From Caballeronia peredens (GTDB lineage Bacteria; Pseudomonadota; Gammaproteobacteria; Burkholderiales; Burkholderiaceae): a DNA stretch of 64,000 nt. This document shows positions 52,706-61,735 of the stretch, one piece after another. The notes beneath the pieces were generated by a model, which did not search any database, was not told the DNA's origin, and saw only the letters and a program-made list of their open reading frames with translations. How positions within the stretch are numbered: position 1 is the first letter of the stretch; every line of letters starts with the position of its first letter. Where the stretch lies: assembly GCA_001544595.2 (NCBI GenBank), contig FCOH02000002.1, positions 186,001 through 250,000 of the forward strand, in the 5' to 3' direction. Made by a program: the position numbers and the translations under genes.

Positions 52706-52969
52706 ACGTTCAATTGTAAATAGTCGTTACGGATGTTTTTCGGTCGCTTCCGGAACGCGATGCACATGGTTCGCGCAAGTCCGTCGAATGGTCGTTCGGA
52801 GGCGGCTCGCCAAAGCCGTCTGGCTTTCAGATCTGAAGGCACGTTAAGGAACTTGCAATTTGCAACAAATGGTCTCTGCGACAGATGTCCTTTTTCGCTA
52901 AATTAAGTTCATACCGTCGCTCATCTGCCTCGTGGACAGGCATCGTGCGAAGCGGCGAGGAGAACTAAA
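52706..52969. other. intergenic promoter region of the Pro/Gly-rich gene
   Basis: About 260 bases with no frame of interest. Near the right end, an AT-rich patch (around 52850-52915) that contains two TTGCAA words and a TAAATTAAG stretch is the likely promoter of the next gene. Confidence 0.35.
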
Positions 52970-53284
52970 GTGAAAAAGCTCGGTGGTTTGTTGGTGGCAG
53001 GCGCGCTCGGCGTCGGTCTGGTCGGAGCGGCGCAGGCGCATGTTTCGGTGGGTGTCGGTATCGGGGTGCCGGCTTATCCGGTGTACGCCGCGCCTCCCGC
53101 GCCGGTGTATGTGGCGCCCCCGCAGCCGGTGTACGTCGCGCCGCCTCCGCCTGTGGTGTATGCGCCGCCGCCTGCGGTGGTCGTCGGCGGTTATGGCGGT
53201 TATGGCGGCTATGGTTACTACGGCCGGCCGTATTATCGTCATCACGGTTATTACCGTCACGGACCGGGCTACTGGCGCCATTGA
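52970..53284 (+). CDS. small exported Pro/Tyr/Gly-rich protein
   Basis: The 104-residue protein begins at a GTG with GGAGAA nine bases upstream. It has a signal peptide (KKLGGLLVAGALGVGLVGAA ending AQA). The mature part consists of repeats of the type APPxPVYVAPP (residues about 40-70) and then GYGGYGGYGYYGRPYYRHHG-like sequence ending GYYRHGPGYWRH. It looks like a low-complexity envelope or secreted protein; several His near the C terminus could bind metal (inference). Confidence 0.75.
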   Translation: MKKLGGLLVAGALGVGLVGAAQAHVSVGVGIGVPAYPVYAAPPAPVYVAPPQPVYVAPPPPVVYAPPPAVVVGGYGGYGGYGYYGRPYYRHHGYYRHGPGYWRH

Positions 53285-53302
53285 ACGGCGGCGAGGGCGA
53301 AG

Positions 53303-53334
53303 AAAAGGCGATGCCAGCGTGCATCGCCTTTTTT
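53303..53334 (+). terminator. intrinsic terminator
   Basis: AAAAGGCGATGC (53303-53314) and GCATCGCC (53321-53328) with six T residues form a classic terminator 18 bases after the stop of the Pro/Tyr-rich gene. Confidence 0.9.
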
Positions 53335-53419
53335 GTTTGGGAGCGGCTAATCCAGGCGTTTTTGCGTTCCGCCGTGGAACTGGGAAAATGGTGCTTCCCT
53401 TCACCTTCCCCCGACTCCG

Positions 53420-54385
53420 ATGTCCTCACTTCCCGCCCCCACTTTCGATGACGTCGCCGACGCCGCCCGGCGCATCGAAGGATTTGCACACCGCACACCC
53501 GTCCTGACTTCACGCACCGCCGACGAAATCGCCGGTGCATCGCTCTTCTTCAAGTGCGAAAACTTTCAGCGCATGGGCGCGTTCAAGTTTCGCGGCGCGT
53601 ACAACGCCATCTCCCATTTCGACGAACGCCAGCGCGCGGCCGGCGTCATCACGTACTCGTCGGGCAATCACGCACAGGCGATCGCGCTGTCCGCGAAGCT
53701 CGCCGGCATCCGCGCGACGATCGTCATGCCCGAGGACGCGCCCGCCGCGAAGATGGAAGCCACGCGCGGCTACGGCGGCGAAGTGATCACGTACGACCGC
53801 TACACGCAGAATCGTGAGGAAATCGGCCGCAAGCTCGCGGAGGAGCGCGGCATGACGCTGATTCCGCCTTACGACCATCCGCACGTCATCGCGGGGCAGG
53901 GCACGGCGGCCAAGGAACTGATCGAGGAAGCCGGTCCGCTCGACTACCTTTTCGTGTGTCTGGGCGGCGGCGGGCTCATCGGCGGATGCGCGCTCGCCGC
54001 CGCCGCGCTCGCGCCCGATTGCAAGGTGATCGGCGTCGAGCCGGAAGCGGGCAACGACGCGCAGCAGTCGCTTGCGCGCGGCGAGATCGTGCATATCGAT
54101 GTGCCGCGCACCATCGCCGATGGCGCCGCGGCCACGCATGTCGGCGAATACAACTTCCCGATCATCCAGCGTCATGTGGACCGGATCGTGACCGTGAGCG
54201 ATCCGCAACTCGTCGAGACCCTGCGATTCTTCGCGCAACGCATGAAGATGGTCGTCGAGCCGACCGGCTGTCTCGCGGCGGCGGCGGTGCTGCAGAAGAT
54301 CGTGCCGGTGGCAGGCAAGCGCGTCGGCGTGATCGTGTCCGGCGGCAACGTGGATCTGGCGAAGCTGTCGCAGTACCTCGCCTAG
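53420..54385 (+). CDS. PLP-dependent threonine/serine dehydratase family protein
   Basis: This 321-residue fold-type II PLP enzyme has the cofactor lysine in FKCENFQRMGAFKFRGAYNA and the glycine-rich phosphate loop VCLGGGGLIGGCALA. It lacks the ACT regulatory domain of biosynthetic IlvA, so it is of the catabolic type. Related enzymes include serine racemases and threo-3-hydroxyaspartate ammonia-lyases, and the substrate cannot be fixed from sequence alone. It is convergent with the LysE-type exporter. Confidence 0.85.
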   Translation: MSSLPAPTFDDVADAARRIEGFAHRTPVLTSRTADEIAGASLFFKCENFQRMGAFKFRGAYNAISHFDERQRAAGVITYSSGNHAQAIALSAKLAGIRATIVMPEDAPAAKMEATRGYGGEVITYDRYTQNREEIGRKLAEERGMTLIPPYDHPHVIAGQGTAAKELIEEAGPLDYLFVCLGGGGLIGGCALAAAALAPDCKVIGVEPEAGNDAQQSLARGEIVHIDVPRTIADGAAATHVGEYNFPIIQRHVDRIVTVSDPQLVETLRFFAQRMKMVVEPTGCLAAAAVLQKIVPVAGKRVGVIVSGGNVDLAKLSQYLA

Positions 54386-54404
54386 AACGCGTGCGGACGA
54401 ATCG

Positions 54405-55073
54405 TCACGACGCCGCGTTCACGATCAGATCGCGGTATCCGTTGACGATCACGCTGTACGAGAAGTACGCGAACAGCACGGCGGACATTACATGGCAGGC
54501 GCGCAGGAGTTTCGTTCCGGCGCGCTTCCTGCCGTGGCTCGCGAGCGTGCAGATGAACAGCGTCCAGCCGAGCCCGCCGCAGAAAAAGCCGGTCAGAAAC
54601 ACGGACGCGCTCACGGGACTCGTCGCGCCGGCTTTCGCGATGAGCGCGCCGCCCACCGCCGCGAACCACAGAATGGCGCTCGGCGACGACACCGCGAGCA
54701 GAAATCCGCGCACGAAGCTTTTCCAGTGGTTCGGACGCGGCGTGCTGAAATCCGCTTCGCCTTCGACGGGCGGCGCGGATGCCGGATTGAGCGCCTCGCG
54801 CGCCATCTTCCAGGTGAGGAACAGGAGCACGATGGCGCCGCCGATCCACACGACCCAGCGCACCGCGGAAAACTGCAGCAGCGCCGACATGCCCGCGAGC
54901 GCGAGCGCAGCATAGAACAGATCGCCGAAACAGGTGCCGAGGCCGAGCACGAGTCCGGGCTTGAAACCGTGCGACAACGCGAGCGAAATGATCGCGACGT
55001 TGGCGATTCCGATATCCAGACACAGCGACAGCGACAGAAAAAAACCGTCCGACAGCAACGACCACGAATGCAT
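54405..55073 (-). CDS. LysE-family amino acid exporter
   Basis: This 222-residue inner-membrane protein has about six hydrophobic segments and a LysE-type N terminus (FFLSLSLCLDIGIANVAIIS). It starts at the ATG at 55073, two bases after the asparaginase stop, so the two genes form one unit with ubiD upstream. Exporters of this family move amino acids out of the cell; coupling to an asparaginase suggests aspartate- or asparagine-related export (inference). Confidence 0.8.
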   Translation of the reverse strand: MHSWSLLSDGFFLSLSLCLDIGIANVAIISLALSHGFKPGLVLGLGTCFGDLFYAALALAGMSALLQFSAVRWVVWIGGAIVLLFLTWKMAREALNPASAPPVEGEADFSTPRPNHWKSFVRGFLLAVSSPSAILWFAAVGGALIAKAGATSPVSASVFLTGFFCGGLGWTLFICTLASHGRKRAGTKLLRACHVMSAVLFAYFSYSVIVNGYRDLIVNAAS

Positions 55074-55075
55074 TT

Positions 55076-56074
55076 TTATTGTTGGTGATGGTTTAACGTG
55101 AAGCCGACATCGAGACGGCCCGTGGGCACGCCCATCGTGTTGCGCGTGGCCGGATTGCGATAGGCCGCGAGCGCGTCGCGCTGTTCCTGCGTGCCGACGC
55201 CCAGCAGGTCGAGCACATGAACGACGACCGCGTTCAGCACCGACGTGTTGCCGTCTTCGACCTTGATCGCGATGCCGAGCGCGCCTTGCTCGCGCCGCAT
55301 GCCGATCGCGTAGCTCGCATCCGCGCCGGTCTTGCCGACGAGCGCGCCGCCGAACGCCTGCATCAGCAGCGTGCAGAAGCGGCCTTCGCCCGCGACGAGT
55401 TCGGGATGCGACGTCATCGCGCGATGAATCCGCGCGAGCGGCGAGCCGTCGGGCGCGGCGGCGATCTTCATATAGAGCCGGGCGAGACGCTCCAGCGCGA
55501 AGGCGGGCGTCGGCAGATTGCAGCCGTCGATGGCCCATTGCACGGCGTCGGCGGGAAGATCGAGCGCGCGCGCCATGGTGCGCTTCACGTGTTGCTGCAG
55601 CGGATGGGCGGGCAGGTGATAGCCGTCGAGCGGCGCGTCCATGGCGCGAGCGCCCGCGAGCATGCCGGCGTGCTTGCCGGAGCAGTTGCTGCACACGGCG
55701 GTGGGCGTGAAATCGCGTTTGATCCAGTCGCGATGAACGGCGTCGGAAATCGGCGGATGGCCGCCGCAGCGCAGATCGCTTTCGCTTGCGTGCGCCTTGG
55801 CGAGCATCGCGCGGGCGCGCTCGATATGGCGCGGCTCGCTGCTGTGCGAACCGCACATGAGCGCGAGGTCTTCGTCGGTGAAGCCGAAGCGCTCGAGCGC
55901 GCCGGTCTCGATGACCGCGAGCGCCTGCGCGGGCTTCGCCGCCGAGCGCGGCAGCGTCACGCGAGACGGATCGCCGAAGGAATGCACGAGGCGGCCGTCC
56001 GCATCGACGACGGCGACATGCGCCGCGTGCGTGTTCTCGACGACATCGCCTCGATAGAGCGTGGCTGCGATCAT
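55076..56074 (-). CDS. L-asparaginase, ReAV (rhizobial type II) family
   Basis: This enzyme hydrolyses asparagine to aspartate and ammonia. The 332 residues contain the residues that define the ReAV-type class: S44-x2-K47 ([11 protein letters not shown]), C128, C131-x2-K134 ([12 protein letters not shown]) and C185 ([10 protein letters not shown]), which corresponds to a zinc/catalytic set described for the Rhizobium etli enzyme. It overlaps the ubiD stop by four bases (ATGA) and the exporter gene follows directly. Confidence 0.85.
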   Translation of the reverse strand: MIAATLYRGDVVENTHAAHVAVVDADGRLVHSFGDPSRVTLPRSAAKPAQALAVIETGALERFGFTDEDLALMCGSHSSEPRHIERARAMLAKAHASESDLRCGGHPPISDAVHRDWIKRDFTPTAVCSNCSGKHAGMLAGARAMDAPLDGYHLPAHPLQQHVKRTMARALDLPADAVQWAIDGCNLPTPAFALERLARLYMKIAAAPDGSPLARIHRAMTSHPELVAGEGRFCTLLMQAFGGALVGKTGADASYAIGMRREQGALGIAIKVEDGNTSVLNAVVVHVLDLLGVGTQEQRDALAAYRNPATRNTMGVPTGRLDVGFTLNHHQQ

Positions 56075-57684
56075 GACGGTTTATCCAGTCCGAGTTCGCT
56101 CCAGAGCGTATCGACGCGGCGCTTGACGGCTTCGTCCATCACGATCGGGCGGCCCCACTCGCGGTTCGTCTCGCCGGGCCACTTGTTGGTCGCGTCCAGC
56201 CCCATCTTCGAGCCGAGCCCCGCGACCGGCGACGCGAAATCGAGATAGTCGATCGGCGTGTTGTCGACCATCACGGTGTCGCGCACGGGATCGACGCGCG
56301 TCGTGATCGCCCAGATGACTTCCTTCCAGTCGCGCACGTTCACGTCCTCGTCCACGACGACGATGAATTTGGTGTACATGAACTGCCGCAGGAAGCTCCA
56401 CACGCCGAACATCACGCGTTTGGCGTGGCCGGCGTAACTCTTCTTCATCTGCACGATCGCCATGCGATAGCTGCAGCCCTCGGGCGGCAGATAGAAGTCG
56501 GTGATCTCGGTGAACTGCTTCTGCAGGAGCGGCACGAAGACTTCGTTCAGCGCGACGCCGAGCACGGCCGGCTCGTCGGGCGGCTTGCCGGTGTAGGTCG
56601 AATGGAAGAGGGCGTCGCGGCGCATCGTGATCTTCTCGACCGTGAAGACCGGAAACCACTCCTGCTCGTTGTAATAGCCGGTGTGATCGCCGTACGGTCC
56701 TTCGAGCGCGTGCTCGTATTTCGCGGCCGCGGACGCCGACGGACGCGGCGGCGCGCCTTTCGGCGCGGGCGGCACCGGGCCTTCCTGCGGATAGATGAAG
56801 CCCTCGAGCACGATCTCCGCGCGCGCGGGCACCTGCAGCGTATCCACGCCCGGCGTGAGGCACTTGGCGAGCTCGGTACGCGAACCGCGCAGCAGCCCGG
56901 CGAACTGATATTCGGAGAGCGAATCCGGCACGGGCGTCACGGCGCCGAGTATGGTCGCGGGATCGGCGCCCAGCACGACCGCGACCGGATACGGTTTGCC
57001 TGGATTGGCGAGCGCGAACTCGCGAAAATCGAGTGCGCCGCCGCGATGCGCGAGCCAGCGCATGATGAGCTTGTTGCGCCCGATGAGCTGTTGCCGATAG
57101 ATGCCGAGATTCTGGCGCGGCTTGTTGGGCCCGCGCGTGACCGTGAGGCCCCACGTGAGCAGCGGTCCGGCGTCGCCGGGCCAGCACGTTTGAATGGGCA
57201 GCCGGGTCAGATCGACGTCCTTGCCTTCCCACACGACTTCCTGGCAGGGCGGCGCGCTGACTGATTTAGGCGCCATGTCCCAGACCGCCTTGGCTAGCGA
57301 GAGCAGTTTGCCTGCGTCCTTCAGGCCGCGCGGCGGCTCGGGTTCCTTGAGTGCCGACAGCAACCTTCCGACGTCGCGCAACGAACTCAGCGCGGCGACG
57401 TCGCTGTTGAGGTTGACGCCGGCGCCGGCATCGCCGCCGCTCTGAACCTCAGTTTCGATGCCCATGCCGAGCGCCACGCGCCGGGTCGTGCCGAAAAGGT
57501 TCGCGAGCACGGGCATCGTGTGACCGGTGGGGGCTTCGAAGAGCAGCGCCGGTCCGCCCGCACGCAATACGCGATCGGAGATTTCGGTGATTTCGAGAAC
57601 GGGGGAAACGGGCTGCCGAATGCGGCGGAGTTCACCCGACGCCTCCAGGCGAGCGGTGAAGTCGCGCAGATCTTTGTATTTCAT
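56071..57684 (-). CDS. ubiD: UbiD-family decarboxylase (ubiquinone biosynthesis)
   Basis: UbiD decarboxylates 3-octaprenyl-4-hydroxybenzoate in ubiquinone synthesis, using prenylated FMN made by UbiX. From the ATG at 57684 it has 537 residues. Motifs include [20 protein letters not shown] at the N terminus, [19 protein letters not shown] in the middle and [20 protein letters not shown]. It overlaps the asparaginase gene by four bases. The frame upstream of 57684 is not coding. Confidence 0.95.
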   Translation of the reverse strand: MKYKDLRDFTARLEASGELRRIRQPVSPVLEITEISDRVLRAGGPALLFEAPTGHTMPVLANLFGTTRRVALGMGIETEVQSGGDAGAGVNLNSDVAALSSLRDVGRLLSALKEPEPPRGLKDAGKLLSLAKAVWDMAPKSVSAPPCQEVVWEGKDVDLTRLPIQTCWPGDAGPLLTWGLTVTRGPNKPRQNLGIYRQQLIGRNKLIMRWLAHRGGALDFREFALANPGKPYPVAVVLGADPATILGAVTPVPDSLSEYQFAGLLRGSRTELAKCLTPGVDTLQVPARAEIVLEGFIYPQEGPVPPAPKGAPPRPSASAAAKYEHALEGPYGDHTGYYNEQEWFPVFTVEKITMRRDALFHSTYTGKPPDEPAVLGVALNEVFVPLLQKQFTEITDFYLPPEGCSYRMAIVQMKKSYAGHAKRVMFGVWSFLRQFMYTKFIVVVDEDVNVRDWKEVIWAITTRVDPVRDTVMVDNTPIDYLDFASPVAGLGSKMGLDATNKWPGETNREWGRPIVMDEAVKRRVDTLWSELGLDKPS

Positions 57685-57911
57685 CGATGGTCGTAGTTGG
57701 ACTCGAAGACGCCCGAAGCACGAGACGCAAAGGAACGGGACGGCTACGGGGACGGCTGCGCGCTGGGCGATTGTCGATTTTACCTGCGTCCGCGTCCGTG
57801 CGTTTGGAGACATTCAGCGAAATCCGCTGGGAATAGCCCGCGAGCCGTGCCTTTCCGACACTGAACACCGTTCAATATAACTGTAAGTAATTGAAACGAT
57901 TGTCTATAGCA

Positions 57912-57939
57912 TTGACGGATCATTTAACCCTGTTAGAAT
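57912..57939 (+). promoter_or_regulatory. sigma-70 promoter of the transglycosylase leader
   Basis: TTGACG (57912-57917), a 16-base spacer and TAGAAT (57934-57939) form a good plus-strand promoter. Transcription would start at about 57946, some 335 bases before the first good start codon. Confidence 0.65.
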
Positions 57940-57945
57940 CCGTTG

Positions 57946-58281
57946 GCATCCTTTGCAGGTTTTGAAACTTTTTACCTCTGCCTCAGGCTTTTTGGACGCA
58001 CATGCGTCGCCTGCGCCGTTCCTGCCCGGCGACTCGTGGCTGTTGGTTGTCATGGCCGGCGTTTCTCACGCCGGTTTTTCGCGTGGAAAGCCATCTGCGC
58101 ACCCAGGGCATGTCGTTCGTGCCGCGCAACCCGGCGCTTTGCCGGACCGGCTTTCCCGACGGCGCATGCCGTATCCCCGATGCCGCTTATGCTTGCCAAG
58201 CGCGAGCGGTGTCTGATTTGTGCTTCGAATATGGGCTTTATTCGTATTCATCTGCGCAAATCATGCAAATTGGGAGCACCG
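57946..58281 (+). ncRNA. long 5' leader with internal intrinsic terminator
   Basis: Between the promoter and the ATG at 58282 lie about 335 bases. Inside is a terminator-like hairpin CCGGCG-TTTCTCA-CGCCGG followed by TTTTT (58056-58079). Transcription could therefore stop at about 58079, giving a free RNA of about 134 bases, or read through to the transglycosylase gene. It is either an attenuated leader or a small RNA gene upstream of a second promoter. Short frames in it (for example from 57953) show no Trp/His-type leader peptide. No known riboswitch signature is recognised. Confidence 0.45.
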
Positions 58282-59436
58282 ATGAACGCTTGGTTATCGT
58301 GGGGTTCCGACACCCGCATCGCGCAGATCGTGCGCATTGCGTTACGTCGCGGACGCCGTTTGAGTCACCATCTCTTCAGCTTGGTTGGCTGTGTGGCCGT
58401 CGTCACGGCCGTTGCACTCTGGTTGTTGCCTTCGTGGCGTACCACTTTCGCTGCAAGGATCATGCCCTTTGTGTCCGCCGCGGTTCAGGCCGGACCCGCG
58501 CGCCTGCTCGCCGGACAGCCGCTGCCGCCGTTCTCGGCGGTGCACCGTCCGTCGAATGATCCGATGCTGCCCGCGAATCTCGCGTCCAACGCGGTGTCGG
58601 CGCAATCCAAGGCGGCCGCCAATACGGCGCCGTCGCTCGGCGCGGTTGCGACCGACGACGCAAGCACCCGTCACCTCACCGGCGGCATCAGCCTCGCGGT
58701 GTCGCCCAACGGGCTCGATCCGCGCACGATGCCGTCCGTCGGCATGCTGGCGAGCATGATTCCGGCGCAGCGCGTCGTCGCCGATGCGCGCGACGACCGC
58801 GTCCTCGTCTCCACGCGCGAGCAGAAACTGGTCGCGAACTTCATCGCGCGCCGTTATCGCGTGGCGGAAGATCCGGTGGCCGAACTCGTGCGCGCCGCGT
58901 TCGACACGGGCCGCGAAGTCGGTCTCGACCCGCTGCTCCTGCTCTCCGTGATGGCGATCGAATCCGGCTTCAATCCGTATGCGGAAAGCGGCGTCGGCGC
59001 GCAGGGCCTGATGCAGGTCATGTCGAAGGTCCATTCCGACAAATTCCAGTACTTCGGCGGCTCCCACGCGGCGCTCGATCCGCTCGCGAACATCAAGGTC
59101 GGCGCGCTCGTGCTGAAGGATTGCATCGCGCGCGGCGGCTCGGTGGCGGGCGGTCTGCGCTATTACGTCGGCTCGACCACGCAGGACGACGGCGGCTACG
59201 GCGCCAAGGTGCTGGCCGAGCGCTCGCGTCTGCGCGATGTCGCACGCGGCCGCAACGTGCCGATCAACGCACCGCAGGCGCCGGTTCAGGCCGCGCCGAA
59301 GCAGGTGTTGGCGTCGACCTCGGCGGACAGCGGCAAGCGCGTGCATATGACGATCGATTCGTCGAAGAAGTCGGGCTCGCAGGACGAGGGCGACAGCGAA
59401 CCGAAGCACGTCGCATCGGCGGAGTTCGGCGCTTGA
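58282..59436 (+). CDS. lytic transglycosylase, SLT domain
   Basis: This 384-residue protein has a cytoplasmic start, one membrane segment (about 28-50, HLFSLVGCVAVVTAVALWLL) that anchors it in the inner membrane, an alanine-rich linker and a SLT domain at about 205-330 (REVGLDPLLLLSVMAIESGF with the catalytic Glu; GAQGLMQVMSKVH). It would cleave peptidoglycan glycan strands. The C-terminal 60 residues are low-complexity. The ribosome-binding site GGGAG precedes the ATG; the open frame upstream is leader sequence. Confidence 0.85.
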   Translation: MNAWLSWGSDTRIAQIVRIALRRGRRLSHHLFSLVGCVAVVTAVALWLLPSWRTTFAARIMPFVSAAVQAGPARLLAGQPLPPFSAVHRPSNDPMLPANLASNAVSAQSKAAANTAPSLGAVATDDASTRHLTGGISLAVSPNGLDPRTMPSVGMLASMIPAQRVVADARDDRVLVSTREQKLVANFIARRYRVAEDPVAELVRAAFDTGREVGLDPLLLLSVMAIESGFNPYAESGVGAQGLMQVMSKVHSDKFQYFGGSHAALDPLANIKVGALVLKDCIARGGSVAGGLRYYVGSTTQDDGGYGAKVLAERSRLRDVARGRNVPINAPQAPVQAAPKQVLASTSADSGKRVHMTIDSSKKSGSQDEGDSEPKHVASAEFGA

Positions 59437-59478
59437 GTTTTTTGCGCCGAGTCTGCGCGAAAGCGTCGGATGAATGAG

Positions 59479-59505
59479 AAAAGGGCACCCGCGGGTGCCC
59501 TTTTT
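59479..59505. terminator. bidirectional intrinsic terminator
   Basis: AAAAGGGCACCC and GGGTGCCCTTTTT form a perfect palindromic stem (59479-59505) between the transglycosylase and the convergent aminotransferase gene, with A and T runs on either side. Confidence 0.9.
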
Positions 59506-59541
59506 GTTTGTCCGGCGCCTGAGCAGGCCGTCGTGAGCCGA

Positions 59542-60735
59542 CTATCGGCTGAACAGCGAACCCAGCCGCTGGACCGCTTCCTCCAGCTTCGAATACGCCG
59601 TCGCATACGAAAGACGGATGTAGCGCTCCGGCGCGTGAAAGCCGAAATCCGCGCCCGGCACGAGCACGACGCCCGCGTCGTGCAGCATCGAATGGGTCAG
59701 CGCGTCGCTGTTGCCGGCGGCGGGATGGCGGACGGTGGTCGTGTCCGCGTAGACGTAGAACGCGCCGTCGGGGATGACCGGCACGCCGAAGCCGAGCGAA
59801 CGCAGCGCCGGCACGATGTAATCGCGCCGCCGCTTGAATTCGAGCCGGCGCGCTTCGTAGATCGCAATCGTCTCGGGTTCGAAACACGCGAGCGCCGCGT
59901 GCTGCGCGAGCGCCGACGCGCAGATGAACAGATTCTGCGAAAGCTTCTCGACGGCGGCGACCATCGCATGCGGCACCACGAGCCAGCCGAGCCGCCAGCC
60001 GGTCATGTTGAAATACTTCGAGAAACTGTTGACCGTGACGACGTCGTCGCCGAAGGAGAGCGCGGACACGGGTTTCGCGTCGTAGCTCAGGCCCTGATAG
60101 ATTTCGTCGACGATTGTAAAGCCGCCGCGCGCGCGCACCTTGTCCACGATGCGCCGCAATTCGCCCGGCTCGATCGACGTGCCCGTCGGGTTCGACGGCG
60201 ATGCGAGCAGCACGCCGCGCGTGGCCGGCCCCCAATGCGACTCGACTTGCTCCGCCGTCAGCTGGAAACGCTCGGCCGGACCGCTCGGAATGAGAACCGG
60301 TTTGCCGTCGGCGGCCGACACGAAGTGCCGGTTGCACGGATAGCAGGGATCGGGCATCAGGACTTCGTCGCCGTGATCGACGAGCGCCATGCACGCGAGC
60401 AGCAGCGCCGCCGACGCGCCCGCCGTCACGACGATGCGCTCCGGATCGACGTCGAGCCCGAACGTGTCGCGATAATGCCGCGCGATCGCCTCGCGCAGCG
60501 GCGTGATGCCGAGCGCGTTGGTGTACTGCGTGACGCCGCGCTTCAGCGCGTCGGCGGCGGCGTGCGTCACCGGCTCGGGCGCGGTGAAATCCGGCTCGCC
60601 GATGCTCATGTGGATGACATCGCGCCCGGCGCGTTCGAGCGCCTGCGCTTCCTTCATCAGTTCCATCACGTAGAAAGGCTCGATCGCGTTCACGCGCGAG
60701 GCGAGCCTGACCAGCGGTTCCGACGCGTGGTTCAT
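59542..60735 (-). CDS. class I/II aminotransferase
   Basis: This 397-residue fold-type I PLP enzyme has its cofactor lysine in NSFSKYFNMTGWRLGW and the conserved SPSNPTGTSIEPGEL and PDGAFYVYAD motifs. It resembles AspC/YfdZ-like aminotransferases of broad specificity. The amino donor cannot be named. It starts next to nusB with no gap and may be transcribed with the ribBA-ribH-nusB genes. Confidence 0.85.
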   Translation of the reverse strand: MNHASEPLVRLASRVNAIEPFYVMELMKEAQALERAGRDVIHMSIGEPDFTAPEPVTHAAADALKRGVTQYTNALGITPLREAIARHYRDTFGLDVDPERIVVTAGASAALLLACMALVDHGDEVLMPDPCYPCNRHFVSAADGKPVLIPSGPAERFQLTAEQVESHWGPATRGVLLASPSNPTGTSIEPGELRRIVDKVRARGGFTIVDEIYQGLSYDAKPVSALSFGDDVVTVNSFSKYFNMTGWRLGWLVVPHAMVAAVEKLSQNLFICASALAQHAALACFEPETIAIYEARRLEFKRRRDYIVPALRSLGFGVPVIPDGAFYVYADTTTVRHPAAGNSDALTHSMLHDAGVVLVPGADFGFHAPERYIRLSYATAYSKLEEAVQRLGSLFSR

Positions 60736-61173
60736 TCAGGCACCGCGTCCGCGCGCCTGTGCTTCGGCGGGACGCATCGCGACGGCGAGCTTGTCCAGCA
60801 CGCCGTTCACGTACTTGTAACCGTCCGAGCCGCCGAAGGTTTTCGTGAGTTCCACTGCTTCGTTGATGACGACGCGATACGGCACGTCGATGTGATGCTT
60901 GAATTCGAACGCGGCGACCAGCAGCACGGCGCGCTCGACCGGCGACAACTGCTCGATCGGACGGTCCAGGCACGGTTGCAATTGCGCGGAAAGCGCGTCG
61001 GATTCCTTGATCACGCCGTGCAGGATCGCGTCGAGATGCGCCTGATCGGCCTTGTCGAAGCCTTGCGCGTTGCGCAGTTGCGCGTCGATTTCGCCGGCGG
61101 GCGCGCCCGACAGCAGCCACTGATAAAGCCCTTGCGTCGCGAGTTCGCGCGAACGGCGTCGTGCGCTCTTCAT
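60736..61173 (-). CDS. nusB: transcription antitermination factor NusB
   Basis: NusB acts with NusE in rRNA antitermination. The 145-residue helical protein shows [20 protein letters not shown] at the N terminus and [40 protein letters not shown] in the C-terminal half. It overlaps the lumazine synthase gene by four bases, the conserved ribH-nusB arrangement. Confidence 0.95.
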   Translation of the reverse strand: MKSARRRSRELATQGLYQWLLSGAPAGEIDAQLRNAQGFDKADQAHLDAILHGVIKESDALSAQLQPCLDRPIEQLSPVERAVLLVAAFEFKHHIDVPYRVVINEAVELTKTFGGSDGYKYVNGVLDKLAVAMRPAEAQARGRGA

Positions 61174-61676
61174 GCGCGGTCCTCGTCTTCGTCTTCGTCT
61201 TCTTCGTCGCCGCCGAGCTGTTCGAGCGCGACGGACAGATTCGCCATTTCGACCGCCACGCGTGCGGCGTCGCGGCCTTTTTCGGTCATGCGGGCGACGG
61301 CCTGCTCGTCGTTCTCGGTGGTCAGCACGGCGTTGGCGACCGGAATGCCGAAGTCGAGCGCGATGCGCGACACGCCCGCGCCGCTCTCGTTCGACACGAG
61401 CTCGAAGTGATACGTCTCGCCGCGAACCACGGCGCCGAGCGCGATGAGCGCGTCGAACTGGCCGGATTCCGCGAGCTTTTGCAACGCGAGCGGAATCTCG
61501 AGTGCGCCGGGCACGGTGACGAGCAGCACGTCCTGGCCGATCACGCCGAGGCGTTCCAGCTCCTCGATGCACGCGTCGGCGAGGCCGTTGCACACCGGTT
61601 CGTTGAAGCGCGACTGCACGATGCCGATGCGCAAGCCGTCACCGTCGAGGTTCGGCTGATATTGTCCGATTTCCAT
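61170..61676 (-). CDS. ribH: 6,7-dimethyl-8-ribityllumazine synthase
   Basis: This enzyme condenses 3,4-dihydroxybutanone phosphate with the ribitylaminouracil to give lumazine, the substrate of riboflavin synthase. The 168 residues contain [33 protein letters not shown] and [18 protein letters not shown]. The C terminus is an unusually acidic tail ([10 protein letters not shown]). It lies 59 bases downstream of ribBA. Confidence 0.95.
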   Translation of the reverse strand: MEIGQYQPNLDGDGLRIGIVQSRFNEPVCNGLADACIEELERLGVIGQDVLLVTVPGALEIPLALQKLAESGQFDALIALGAVVRGETYHFELVSNESGAGVSRIALDFGIPVANAVLTTENDEQAVARMTEKGRDAARVAVEMANLSVALEQLGGDEEDEDEDEDRA

Positions 61677-61735
61677 AAATGGGTCCTTCGCCTGGAATTG
61701 TCTGGGAATGTTTGAACGGGCGGGTCCGGCCGGTC

